From: WJMB01 sp964581465
GTDB lineage: Bacteria > RBG-13-66-14
NCBI GenBank assembly: GCA_964581465.1
Contig: CAZOOP010000017.1
Coordinates: 1-62,320 of the forward strand
Reading direction: 5' to 3'
DNA: 62,320 nt
This document shows, piece by piece, positions 17,298-26,758 of the stretch (its first letter is position 1; each line of letters opens with the position of its first letter). A program made the translations under genes and the position numbers. The notes under the pieces were generated by a model. That model had not been told where the DNA came from, did no database searches, and saw only the letters and a list, made by a program, of their open reading frames with translations.

Positions 17298-18362
17298 CTA
17301 TACGTTGAGCTTCTTGGCCGCCGCCCGATCGCGTAGCCAGGCGAAAACGGCGATGAAGATGGCCAGCACGCATCCCGCGCCCAGGATCATCGCGGTGCCG
17401 CCCTCGGCGAAGAGGATGATCGCCAGATAGACGAAGGCCGCCAGGAAGCCGAAGGCCAGCACCCAGCCGATGCCGTTCTTGAGCCATTCGGGCAGGCGGA
17501 ACTTGCCGGCGATGACCACGATCAGGGTGATGATCACGCCGATAATGCCGATGATGTTGGGCCGACTCTTGATGATGTATTCGCCGGAGAGATGGTAGTG
17601 CTGGAGGGCGTCCTCGCTGCGCCAGGTGAAGGTCTTGGCGGCGGAATCAACGCTGGTGACGGTGACGACTTCGGCGTTGGGGCTTTCGTAGACGTTGCCC
17701 TCGGCGTCGGCGATGGAGCCGATGATAACCTCATGGCCGACCTCGATGCCCGAGGCGTCGGCTATGGCGGCGTCGGTGTCGCCGGGACGCAGGACGATCT
17801 GCTCGTCACGGAAGGTATTTATCTCGGCGACCAGGGCCTGGCCTTCAGCCTGGGCGCCCTCAACGACGACGGTTTTGGGCTCCAGCTTGCGCTCGATTTC
17901 GAGGTTGATTGAGGTCTGGAGCAGATCGCCGCCGATCAGGATGAAGATGAACACGCCGGCCATCACCACGGCCATTACCCAACCGCCGATGTTGGAGGCA
18001 GATTCGCTCTTGGCCACCCAGGAGTTGAGCAGCATCACCAGCACGCCGATCACCGCGCAGCCGGCGATGAACAGGCTGGTGTAGAGGAAGCTCTCAGGCA
18101 TCAGCAGGCCCACGGCGACGGCCACGATGATGATGCCCAAGGCACCGACGATGATGACCCGGACGCGGGAGGGGGCGCTGCGTTCGTGCTTGCGCGGGAG
18201 CTTGCCGACCATGATGCCCGAGAAGATGACCGACAGCATGGCCAGGGCTATCCAGCCGATCCGCCAGCCGCTGACGATGGACATCAGGATGGAGGCGGCC
18301 GCGACGACGCTGGAGATGATCAGCAGCAGCTTGTAGGGTGGAGCCTTCTTGACTTCGGACAC
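17298..18362 (-). CDS. Polytopic membrane protein of unknown function
   Basis: 354 residues. Seven or eight hydrophobic helices in two blocks: about 10-65 and 70-165 before, and 265-350 after, a hydrophilic domain (about 175-260; EPKTVVVEGAQAEGQALVAEINTF...HEVIIGSIADAEGNVY) that should lie on one side of the membrane and looks beta-rich. Start GTG 18362 follows GGGAGGGCGACG; the frame continues upstream through the tRNA gene and is not coding there. No transporter motif recognised. Confidence 0.75.
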   Translation of the reverse strand: MSEVKKAPPYKLLLIISSVVAAASILMSIVSGWRIGWIALAMLSVIFSGIMVGKLPRKHERSAPSRVRVIIVGALGIIIVAVAVGLLMPESFLYTSLFIAGCAVIGVLVMLLNSWVAKSESASNIGGWVMAVVMAGVFIFILIGGDLLQTSINLEIERKLEPKTVVVEGAQAEGQALVAEINTFRDEQIVLRPGDTDAAIADASGIEVGHEVIIGSIADAEGNVYESPNAEVVTVTSVDSAAKTFTWRSEDALQHYHLSGEYIIKSRPNIIGIIGVIITLIVVIAGKFRLPEWLKNGIGWVLAFGFLAAFVYLAIILFAEGGTAMILGAGCVLAIFIAVFAWLRDRAAAKKLNV

Positions 18363-18397
18363 CGTCGCCCTCCCGGGGTGGACAGGTAATATGGAAG

Positions 18398-18476
<79 letters not shown>

Positions 18477-18506
18477 ACGTCAACAGTGCTTGGAGAAGGG
18501 TGAGTA

Positions 18507-18535
18507 ATTGTAGCAGAGCACCCTGGGATTGGCAA
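18507..18535 (-). promoter_or_regulatory. Promoter of tRNA-Ile
   Basis: Minus strand TTGCCA (18535-18530), 17-bp spacer, TACAAT (18512-18507), about 30 nt upstream of the tRNA 5' end. Confidence 0.7.
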
Positions 18536-18873
18536 GGGGTGGTGGGTGGTTGGCCGGCCGTCTCCGTTTCAGTGAGGCTCTGACACCTCGCGCCCGGACA
18601 GTCAAAGACAGTCAAAGGCAAAGGCAAACGGGTGGACGGCGGCCCTTCCGGTCGGGAGTTGTCCCCCTCGGGTGTTTGCCAACCCGTTAACCCCCCGAAT
18701 CAACAGCCCCCTTGTAGCATCCGCGGGGGATGGCATCCCGCGCGGAAAGCTAGAGTATACCAGCCCATGGAGGAGTGTCAAGGGGTAAGGGGCTGTGGGG
18801 GTCGGGTGACCGGCGGTTCTGTGGGTCGGCTACCCGTCGGGTAGGCCGCGTCTGGTTAACCGTCCCGGGTACG
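18536..18873. other. Gene-free interval
   Basis: No supported gene. The only structure noticed is a short imperfect direct repeat near 18598-18628 (ACAGTCAAAG twice, then GGCAAA twice). Confidence 0.4.
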
Positions 18874-19611
18874 CTAGGGGCGTCGGCTCTGGCGGGCCAG
18901 CAGGACGGTGCCGCCCAGGCCCTCGGCCAGGGAGAGCAGCGCCCCGACCCAGCCGCCGATGAGCAGGGTGGTCAGCAGGATCGCCCCGGCGGTGGCGGCG
19001 CCGAAGAAGAGGCGTTGGCGGCGCAGGGATTCCTCGAGAGGTCGGGGCGGGTTCTCGGTGTAGATGGAATCCACCAGGGCCAGGGCCACCTGTCGACGGT
19101 CTGCGAGACGGTAGCGCAGGCGGTGCGCAGGCAGGTGGACCAGGGCGCTGCGCCGGTAACCCCGGGCGGCCAGGCCGCGCTGCTTGAGGCGGCTACCGGC
19201 CCGTCGGGGGCCTACTCCGGGGCGGACCAGCTCGTAGCCGTCGGCGGGCTCCTTGAAGCTGGTCAGCTTCGAGGGGGCCAGAGTGATCCGGCGCAGGAAG
19301 CGGGCGGCGAGGTCGTCCCAGGCCGGCTCCCAGATCGGATCGCCGTGCTCCGGGACGAAAAGGTACACCGGGATGTACAAGGCGCGGTCGGTCTCCACCT
19401 CGCAGCCCAGGCCCATCTCACCCAGGTGTTCGACGAGGCGCTGGGCCGGATCCAGGGGGGCCAGGCTCGAGGTCAGGTGGAGCAGGGCCTCTCCGGTTGG
19501 GAAAACATAGTTGACGGAGCCGCAGGTCGGGCAGGCCACGCCGGGGCCGACCCGGCTCAGTCCGCGTCCACATTCACCGCAGGGGGCGCTTCTGTCGGGG
19601 CGGGGGTTCAT
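18874..19611 (-). CDS. Zinc-ribbon membrane-anchored protein
   Basis: 245 residues. The N-terminus carries a zinc ribbon (CGEC at 11-14 and CPTC at 28-31). A soluble middle domain follows, then a basic region and a C-terminal hydrophobic segment (LFFGAATAGAILLTTLLIGGWVGALLSLAEGL) likely spanning the membrane. Its ATG overlaps the stop of the upstream HEAT-repeat gene by 4 bp (ATGA), so the two are translationally coupled. Second zinc-ribbon orphan in the window besides 251-895. Function unknown. Confidence 0.75.
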   Translation of the reverse strand: MNPRPDRSAPCGECGRGLSRVGPGVACPTCGSVNYVFPTGEALLHLTSSLAPLDPAQRLVEHLGEMGLGCEVETDRALYIPVYLFVPEHGDPIWEPAWDDLAARFLRRITLAPSKLTSFKEPADGYELVRPGVGPRRAGSRLKQRGLAARGYRRSALVHLPAHRLRYRLADRRQVALALVDSIYTENPPRPLEESLRRQRLFFGAATAGAILLTTLLIGGWVGALLSLAEGLGGTVLLARQSRRP

Positions 19612-21365
19612 GGACGCTGGATGTACTCCTCTAGGGCGTTGCGGGCCGGGGCGTCGCGACGGGTCTCCAGGACCCAGAGGGCGTCGTCGCGGGCCTGGGG
19701 CTCCTCGCTTGTCTGGAGGACCCGTCGGCAGGTTTCGGCGATCCCGTCGGCGAGGGTGGGGTCATCGGCGCGGGCCAGGAGTCGCCGGGCCGGATAGCCG
19801 GTGCCCGCGGTCAGAGAGCGTCCGCCCAGGCAGGCGGTCAGGGATTGCAGATAGGGCTCCAGGGGCAGCTCCTCCAGGTAGCCCAGCATGGTCAGGGCGA
19901 AGGCGTTGTCGCCGGTTTCCAGCACGGCTTGGACCAACTCAACCGCTTGATCGTCGCCGAGGTAAGCCAGAGCGGCGGCGGCGGCCAGGCCGACGGGCCA
20001 GGGCCGCTCGTCGTCGGCGACGATTTCGGCCAGCAGCTCGCCGGAGGCGGCGTCGCCGCGCAGAGCCCAACAGGCCGCGGCGGCCGCGGGGGTCGCCGCG
20101 TCCGAGGTCAACTCGCGCAGCGTCGGCGCGGCCTCGTCCAGCGACGCGTACAGGGCTGTGACGGCGGCGGCGCGGGCGTCGAGGGTGCGCTCGGTGTCTT
20201 CGGCGACGGAGACTAGGACGGAACGGGCCGTCTCGCCGCCCAATCCTCCCAACACCCTCAACTCACCGGGGTAGAGCTCGGGAACAACGCCGCCGTCCAG
20301 CCCCAGGGCCTTGTGGATCAAGCCCTCCGCCGTCTCCCGGGGCAGCAGCAGGGCGGCCTGGAGGGCGTAACCCCGCTCGGGGTATTGTCCGTCAAGTAGC
20401 TTTTCGATTACGGCGGTCGCGCGTTCGATGTCGACGTCGCTCAACGGCTCGCCCAGCCGGCTCAGGACGCGCAGACAGATAGCGGCGGGAAAGCCGTCAT
20501 CCTCCAGCAGCTCCAGCGCTCGCTCAGCGGTCCCGGCGGCGTCGAGCTCAGCGGCGAGCAGCAGCGCCGGGGGGTAATCCCGGGCCGCCTCCAGTAGGGC
20601 CGCCTCCCAGCCCCGGGGGCGGCGCAGGCGCAACAGCTCGAGCAACTCATCGGCCAGTTCCATCTCCGGCTCGCCGAGCAGCTCGACGAAGAGGGCGTCG
20701 CTTCGTGGATCAGTGATACGCAGGGCGGCACGCAGGTAAGCCGCGCGTTCTTCGGCGAGGGCCTCGTCGGTCTCCGGGAGGGTAGCCGAGCCGTCGGCCC
20801 GCTCCAGCAGGGCTTCGACGCCGACGCCGATCAACCCCAGGGCCTCGGCGGCGGCGAGACGGACCTTGCGGCTCTCGTCGTCCAGCGCGACCAACAGCTC
20901 GTCGGCGGCGGCGCCGTAGCGCAGGCGGCCGAGGTGGTAGGCGGCCCGGGTCCTTTCGTCGGCGTCGCCCTCGGCGAGCAGCGTCAGCAGCAGTCCGTGG
21001 GCCTCGGGTGAATCTGCGCGCCGAGCTAACTCGAGCAGGCGGTTGAAGGCCGGCTCGTCATATTCGTCCCAGCCCTCGACCAGCGCGGGCAGGGCCTCGG
21101 CGGCGCCCAGGGCGAAGACGGCGCGCTGGAGCTCGGGCAGCAGGCGCTCGGCCTCCAGGTAGTAGGCGGCCAAGGGACCCGCCGCCGTTGCGTCGCCACG
21201 CCGGACCAGCTCGACGACGACCTCGAGCAGCTCCCCTTCAGGGGTTGCGTCGTCGAGGAGGTCGATGAGTTCGTTCGTCGTCGAGGCGGCGTAGTCGACC
21301 GCTTCGGCCGCCGGGGCCGCCGCGAGCAGGGCCGTTGCAATGCTGCCGAGGAGTAGTCGTCGCAT
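19608..21365 (-). CDS. Exported HEAT-repeat protein
   Basis: 585 residues. Signal peptide (MRRLLLGSIATALLAAAPAAEA) followed by a run of about 13-15 alpha-helical HEAT-like repeats: TRAAYHLGRLRYGAAADELLVALDDESRKVRLAAAEALGLIG is the clearest. The repeats go on to the end (ARDDALWVLETRRDAPARNALEEYIQ). HEAT arrays act as protein-binding scaffolds. Being exported, it probably works in the periplasm or at the surface. Translationally coupled to the downstream zinc-ribbon protein. Confidence 0.85.
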   Translation of the reverse strand: MRRLLLGSIATALLAAAPAAEAVDYAASTTNELIDLLDDATPEGELLEVVVELVRRGDATAAGPLAAYYLEAERLLPELQRAVFALGAAEALPALVEGWDEYDEPAFNRLLELARRADSPEAHGLLLTLLAEGDADERTRAAYHLGRLRYGAAADELLVALDDESRKVRLAAAEALGLIGVGVEALLERADGSATLPETDEALAEERAAYLRAALRITDPRSDALFVELLGEPEMELADELLELLRLRRPRGWEAALLEAARDYPPALLLAAELDAAGTAERALELLEDDGFPAAICLRVLSRLGEPLSDVDIERATAVIEKLLDGQYPERGYALQAALLLPRETAEGLIHKALGLDGGVVPELYPGELRVLGGLGGETARSVLVSVAEDTERTLDARAAAVTALYASLDEAAPTLRELTSDAATPAAAAACWALRGDAASGELLAEIVADDERPWPVGLAAAAALAYLGDDQAVELVQAVLETGDNAFALTMLGYLEELPLEPYLQSLTACLGGRSLTAGTGYPARRLLARADDPTLADGIAETCRRVLQTSEEPQARDDALWVLETRRDAPARNALEEYIQRP

Positions 21366-22059
21366 GTGTGATTCCCGGAGGGAGTCGCCAAGGGGGAGCG
21401 AGCGATTGGTCGATTATAGCACGACGCCGGAGAGGGTTCTAAGGTTCGCGGCGTTGACGCGGCCGCCTGTTGGCAGTAGGATGGACGGCGGTAGTCAGGA
21501 GCCTCTACTTCAACACCTACCTCAGCCGTTGTGTCTCACATGAAGCCTCAGGCGGCTGGAGGGTGTACAGGCACACATCGCCTTCGTACGCTGAGCGGTG
21601 ATAACGCTGGTTGCCGGTCATCCCGGATTATACGTTGGAAGGCATAGATCCACATGTGCTTATTGAAAGCAAGCATCGAAATGCTCCGGAAGCGCAACAT
21701 AATGGGCTGGATCATCACAAGAATCGTAACCATGATCTGCGGCTACTGAGAGCCGCTACAGGTGATTAGTTCTTGATGCTTGTCCCGCTGATAGCCTCAT
21801 CTCGAAAAAGCGCCTGGTTGATTCAAGGGATAAGCCATGCAATACCATACTTTTAATTAATCATGCCTGGTTGAAGCAACCGAACCAACCGGCGGAGTCG
21901 TTCACTTTCCGGCTTCCCTCAACACCGAGTGAAACCAAAGGCGATTTCCACGTATTGACCGCCGGTAACTGGCGGCATCTTGAACAAACCAACGTGGAAT
22001 GACAAACTATTAGCTTGACACGCCGGTTCATGTGCCGATGAGCGTCCAAAAGTTACCAG
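21366..22059. other. Gene-free interval with degraded repeat-like sequence
   Basis: No gene supported. Base composition is less GC-rich than the genes, as in the MITE-bearing gaps. A hairpin ACCGCCGGTAACTGGCGGC lies near 21958. The sequence may be more decayed mobile-element DNA, but I could not align it to A, B or C. Confidence 0.35.
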
Positions 22060-22415
22060 GGGATCATCACCAGAAACTGAACCAAGTATTCGCACTTGGT
22101 GAAAAAACGCATTGAAACGAGGTCCTGGTAAGCACCCCCAGCGAAGGGTCAACCAGCGAAGTCGGATAGCGGTCGAAGCTGCTAAAGCGAGCAATAGAGC
22201 GTCGTCAGCAGCTAACTTACTCACAGCCTGGTCGAACCCTGAATGGAACCAACAGCCTCGGGCTTCCGGTGGTACTCAAAGCAGGTCCAGGTACATCGCC
22301 ACCTGCGCTGAAAAGACAATGCAGCGGGATGACAATGGCGGCGAGGGTGAACTATAAAGCAATGAGTGACAGTCTATCAACTGGATGAGTCGGTTCAGGT
22401 GCGAGTGCTAATCCC
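22060..22415 (-). mobile_element. MITE family A, copy A3, with 8-bp target duplication
   Basis: Starts GGGATCATCACCAGAAACTG and ends GCGAGTGCTAATCCC. Flanked by GTTACCAG (22052-22059) and TTTAACAG (22416-22423), 6 of 8 identical. Confidence 0.85.
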
Positions 22416-22477
22416 TTTAACAGGCAATCCAGCAGCTTTGCCTGACTGACCAGTTTTGAGTGTAATGCTTAGTGTTT

Positions 22478-22838
22478 GGAGTTATCACAAGTGCTCGAAC
22501 AGGCATATATCGCCAATAGCTTGTTATCATATGCTTTATCCTGCGTGAGCCGTCATGATCCATGGCTGGCTAGGTGGCATGAAAAACCAGACTTGCCCCT
22601 ATGAGGGCGCTTAAAAGAGGACCAAGAGAACGCTGAGACCCGGGTAGTCGCGAATCCCGATTGTCTACCCGGGGCTTACCCGCCATCAGGGGGCTGACTG
22701 ATTTCAACTAACTGCCTTGGCAGGTATGACGACTCTTTGGCTCGCCGAATAAAGCCTCTCATGATGTAGTAAGCACAACTGTCCCAAATGCCGCTCTGTT
22801 GAGTTTTCGACGTGGCTGCGGTTTCTGGTGATGATCCC
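22478..22838 (+). mobile_element. MITE family C, copy C2, with 8-bp target duplication
   Basis: Starts GGAGTTATCACAAGTG and ends GCGGTTTCTGGTGATGATCCC, so it shares termini with family A but has a different interior (CGAACAGGCATATATCGCC, TAGCTTGTTAT, CTTAAAAGAGGACC). Flanked by TAGTGTTT (22470-22477) and TTGTGTTG (22839-22846), 6 of 8 identical. Confidence 0.8.
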
Positions 22839-22901
22839 TTGTGTTGAAGGGAATCGTCAGCGGTTGGAAGGATTTGGCGGGATGATGAGGAGGGTAGCGC
22901 G

Positions 22902-23405
22902 GTGAATCGCAGGTTGTCGATCAGCGTCGTCGGCGGTTCGCGCTGCGACGAGACCGTCGCCGGAGTCGCCGCCGAGGTCGGGCGCTTGCTTGCCGAGGCC
23001 GGCGCTGTGGTGGTCTGCGGCGGCTACGGCGGGGTGATGGAGGCCGTCTGCCGGGGCGCAACCGCGGCCGGCGGATTGACCGTGGGCCTGCTGCGGGGCT
23101 ACGATCACGACGAGGGCAACCCCTATCTGACCCTGGCCCTGCCCACGGGCCTGAACCTGGCCCGCAACACCCTGGTGGCCGCGGCGGGACGCGCCGTGAT
23201 CGCCATCGACGGCTCCTTCGGCACGCTGTCCGAGATCGCCCTGGCCCTGAATCTGAACCGTCCCGTGGTCAGTCTGCGTAGCTGGACCCTCGACGAAGCG
23301 GCCCGGCGGGTCCAACTGGAACGCTATCACGGCTCGATTCACATCGCCGAGGACCCCGCAACCGCCGTGGCTCTGGCCCTGGAACTCGCCGGAGGCCGCC
23401 GATGA
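22902..23405 (+). CDS. LOG-like (TIGR00725-type) nucleotide-binding family protein
   Basis: 167 residues, single Rossmann-like domain. Motifs: ISVVGGSRCDE, VVVCGGYGGVMEAVCRGA (the GGxGGVM phosphate-binding loop) and ARNTLVAAAGRAVIAIDGSFGTLSEIALAL. These fit the SLOG superfamily, subgroup TIGR00725, related to cytokinin-activating LOG enzymes but usually lacking the PGGxGTxxE motif exactly; here it reads DGSFGTLSE. Substrate unknown. Start GTG 22902 after GAGGAGGG. Overlaps the next gene by 4 bp. Confidence 0.85.
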   Translation: MNRRLSISVVGGSRCDETVAGVAAEVGRLLAEAGAVVVCGGYGGVMEAVCRGATAAGGLTVGLLRGYDHDEGNPYLTLALPTGLNLARNTLVAAAGRAVIAIDGSFGTLSEIALALNLNRPVVSLRSWTLDEAARRVQLERYHGSIHIAEDPATAVALALELAGGRR

Positions 23406-23677
23406 GCAAGGCCTTCACCGCCGTCGTCCACGGCCGGGTCCAGGGAGTGGGCTTCCGCTACTACGTGCTGACCCGCGCCCGTTCCCTGGGGCTGACCGGC
23501 AGCGTGGCCAACCGACCCGACGGCACCGTCCGCGTCGTCGCCGAGGGACCGGATTCCGATCTCGACGAGCTGTTGACCCTCCTCGAGCGCGGACCTTCCT
23601 CCGCCCGCGTCGAGCGGGTCGAGGTCGAGCGCCACCCGCCTTCGGGCCGGTACCGCAGCTTCAAAGTGGACTACTGA
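23402..23677 (+). CDS. acyP: Acylphosphatase
   Basis: 91 residues, the standard size. Hydrolyses acyl phosphates. The active-site loop VHGRVQGVGFRYYV supplies the phosphate-binding Arg, and SVANRPDGTVRVVAEG contains the catalytic Asn. ATG overlaps the upstream stop (ATGA), so it is translationally coupled to the LOG-like gene. Confidence 0.95.
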   Translation: MSKAFTAVVHGRVQGVGFRYYVLTRARSLGLTGSVANRPDGTVRVVAEGPDSDLDELLTLLERGPSSARVERVEVERHPPSGRYRSFKVDY

Positions 23678-23689
23678 GACACGCCGGGC

Positions 23690-23718
23690 TTGAGACGGCC
23701 GGGCGGGCGGGCTATAAT
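23690..23718 (+). promoter_or_regulatory. Promoter for ribBA
   Basis: TTGAGA, 17-bp spacer, TATAAT (23713-23718). Leaves a leader of only about 25 nt before GTG 23750, too short for an FMN riboswitch. Confidence 0.85.
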
Positions 23719-23749
23719 CCACCCGTCGGACACCAACCAAAGGAGCCCC

Positions 23750-25045
<1,296 letters not shown>

Positions 25046-25121
25046 CCGGGCCGCCGGCGAAACCGGAAAACGGCCCCCACCGAAACGCGGCGCCCCACCC
25101 GAACCGGCCCACGCCGGAACC

Positions 25122-25186
25122 GGCACGTTTCTTGCGCAAGGAGAGCTGCCGTTGTGTTGCGTGTCGGATTCCGCAAGAAACGTGCC
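25122..25186. repeat. Palindromic repeat PAL-2 (15-bp arms)
   Basis: GGCACGTTTCTTGCG (25122-25136) and CGCAAGAAACGTGCC (25172-25186), 35-nt loop. Outer parts of the arms (CGCCGG) are similar but imperfect, so this copy is partly decayed. Confidence 0.85.
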
Positions 25187-25266
25187 AACGCCGGGCGGGG
25201 GTGGAGTCTCAGGTGGTATGGCAGCCGCCGTCGCGGCGGAGCGCCGCAGAGTGATATCACGACTGA

Positions 25267-25293
25267 AAAAAGAACGGATATACCGTTCTTTTT
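25267..25293 (+). terminator. Hairpin ahead of the HD gene
   Basis: AAAAAGAACGG-ATATA-CCGTTCTTTTT, 11-bp stem with A/T tails on both sides, directly before the -35 box of the HD gene. It may terminate read-through from ribBA or serve as an operator. Confidence 0.7.
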
Positions 25294-25294
25294 C

Positions 25295-25323
25295 TTGACA
25301 TATGCTTCAATCTCTAATAAGAT
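25295..25323 (+). promoter_or_regulatory. Promoter for the AT-rich HD gene
   Basis: TTGACA, 17-bp spacer, TAAGAT. The -35 is a perfect consensus. Confidence 0.88.
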
Positions 25324-25345
25324 TTGATTATCCGAGGAGGGACAT

Positions 25346-26689
25346 ATGATTACCAGAGCATTGATGATGAGACTTTTTGATGGGTTTACCATTACAAGAT
25401 GGAATGATAAGATTCGCCCATTTCCTCTTATTGAGATAGACAAACAAACACACAAGATGATTTACGCATACTTTTTCGGTGTGATACTAGAACATTATGA
25501 AAAAGAAGTTAAATGGGACATATTAATAGACTGTTTTGTATATGAGTACATACAAAGATTGACATTGACAGATTTAAAAAGCCCCTTTTTTCACTATATA
25601 GAGAATAACCATGATGTTTATATAGAGCTAAACAAATGGATAGTCGAAAATTTTAAACCATTCTTAAAAGGATCACATAAAGCACAAGAATTTTTAGATG
25701 GTATGCTGTCTTATTTAAATGGCAATGACGGCAAGTATACTAAATATAAATACTTGTTGAAATTATCTAACACTTTATCAACAATATGGGAATTTAATTT
25801 AATATATGGCAGCAATAGAAATGGGTATAAAATAAAAAAAATACACGATGGACTTAAATATGATGAAAGAAAATATTTTAATAAGGCATCAAATTTATGG
25901 AACCTTGATACCGAAAAAGGGCTGTATACTATATATGATATATATAATATAAATAAGCTCTTACATCTTATCGTAGAGCTTCGCTATCAAATACGTTGGT
26001 CACACTTACCGATGTATCCCAAAACAACAGTATTGGGCCATATGGGCTACGTTGCCTTATTAACATATTTTCTTACAAGAGAAATAACAATACATAATGA
26101 CTTTTTACTATCAAGCAAATTATACAAAAATAGAATATATAATAACTTTTTTACGGCTCTTTTTCACGATATAAAAGAGGTTGGCACAAGAGATATTATA
26201 TCACCTGTGAAAACAAAGTTAAAAAATATATGCACTGATGATTTAAAAAGAAATGATATTGTAGAAGAGTATGGAAATTATGAGTTTAGTAAGATTAAGA
26301 ATTTATTTTATGATGAAAATAATAGGGAGGGTAAAGACAACAGGGGCACAAAAGCACCTAGCTTAACAAGATTATTAAATCTTATAGATGAGGATGAATT
26401 TTCCGATAAAGTTAATGGAAAAAAAGAGGACAATCTTAGTGCAGTATATAAATATGCACATGATGATAATAATAAAGAAATAAGCCCAAGAGATGGCAAA
26501 CTTGTTAAAGTTGCAGATTTATTAGCAGCCTGCATTGAAGCTAAATCTTCATTATTGTATGGCATTAATAATCCAACACTATCTAATAACTATAATAATA
26601 TACTAAATCTATACAATGGCAGTAAAGATGAATATGAATCTGAGATGTATAAATATAATATATACGCTCTATTTAAACAGTTAGTATAG
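25346..26689 (+). CDS. HD-domain hydrolase, YfbR-like, horizontally acquired
   Basis: 447 residues. The C-terminal half has the HD fold of the YfbR/HD_3 nucleotidase group: GHMGYVALL (H232), ALFHDIKEVGTRDIISPVK (H274-D275, Glu and Asp of the substrate loop) and KLVKVADLLAACIEA (D391). YfbR removes phosphate from deoxynucleoside monophosphates. About 200 N-terminal residues are not part of that domain. The gene is strikingly AT-rich (by eye near 30% GC, Lys/Asn/Ile/Tyr-rich) against GC-rich neighbours, with its own consensus promoter, GAGGAGGG ribosome site and terminator, so it looks like a recent self-contained import. Substrate and a defence or nucleotide-pool role are inference. Confidence 0.85.
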   Translation: MITRALMMRLFDGFTITRWNDKIRPFPLIEIDKQTHKMIYAYFFGVILEHYEKEVKWDILIDCFVYEYIQRLTLTDLKSPFFHYIENNHDVYIELNKWIVENFKPFLKGSHKAQEFLDGMLSYLNGNDGKYTKYKYLLKLSNTLSTIWEFNLIYGSNRNGYKIKKIHDGLKYDERKYFNKASNLWNLDTEKGLYTIYDIYNINKLLHLIVELRYQIRWSHLPMYPKTTVLGHMGYVALLTYFLTREITIHNDFLLSSKLYKNRIYNNFFTALFHDIKEVGTRDIISPVKTKLKNICTDDLKRNDIVEEYGNYEFSKIKNLFYDENNREGKDNRGTKAPSLTRLLNLIDEDEFSDKVNGKKEDNLSAVYKYAHDDNNKEISPRDGKLVKVADLLAACIEAKSSLLYGINNPTLSNNYNNILNLYNGSKDEYESEMYKYNIYALFKQLV

Positions 26690-26711
26690 TTTTTATTTAA
26701 TGCATTAAATG

Positions 26712-26740
26712 GGGGCGGCTAACAAGCCGCCCCGTTTTTC
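26712..26740 (+). terminator. Intrinsic terminator of the HD gene
   Basis: GGGGCGGCT-AACA-AGCCGCCCC (26712-26733), then GTTTTTCGTTTT. Confidence 0.9.
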
Positions 26741-26758
26741 GTTTTATAGAAACTATCC

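Noticed and set aside
18598..18628. Possible CRISPR or tandem repeat
   Set aside because: Only two short imperfect units and no spacers; no CRISPR array or cas gene anywhere in the window.
23690..23749. FMN riboswitch ahead of ribBA
   Set aside because: The leader after the promoter is only about 25 nt and lacks any RFN-element sequence.
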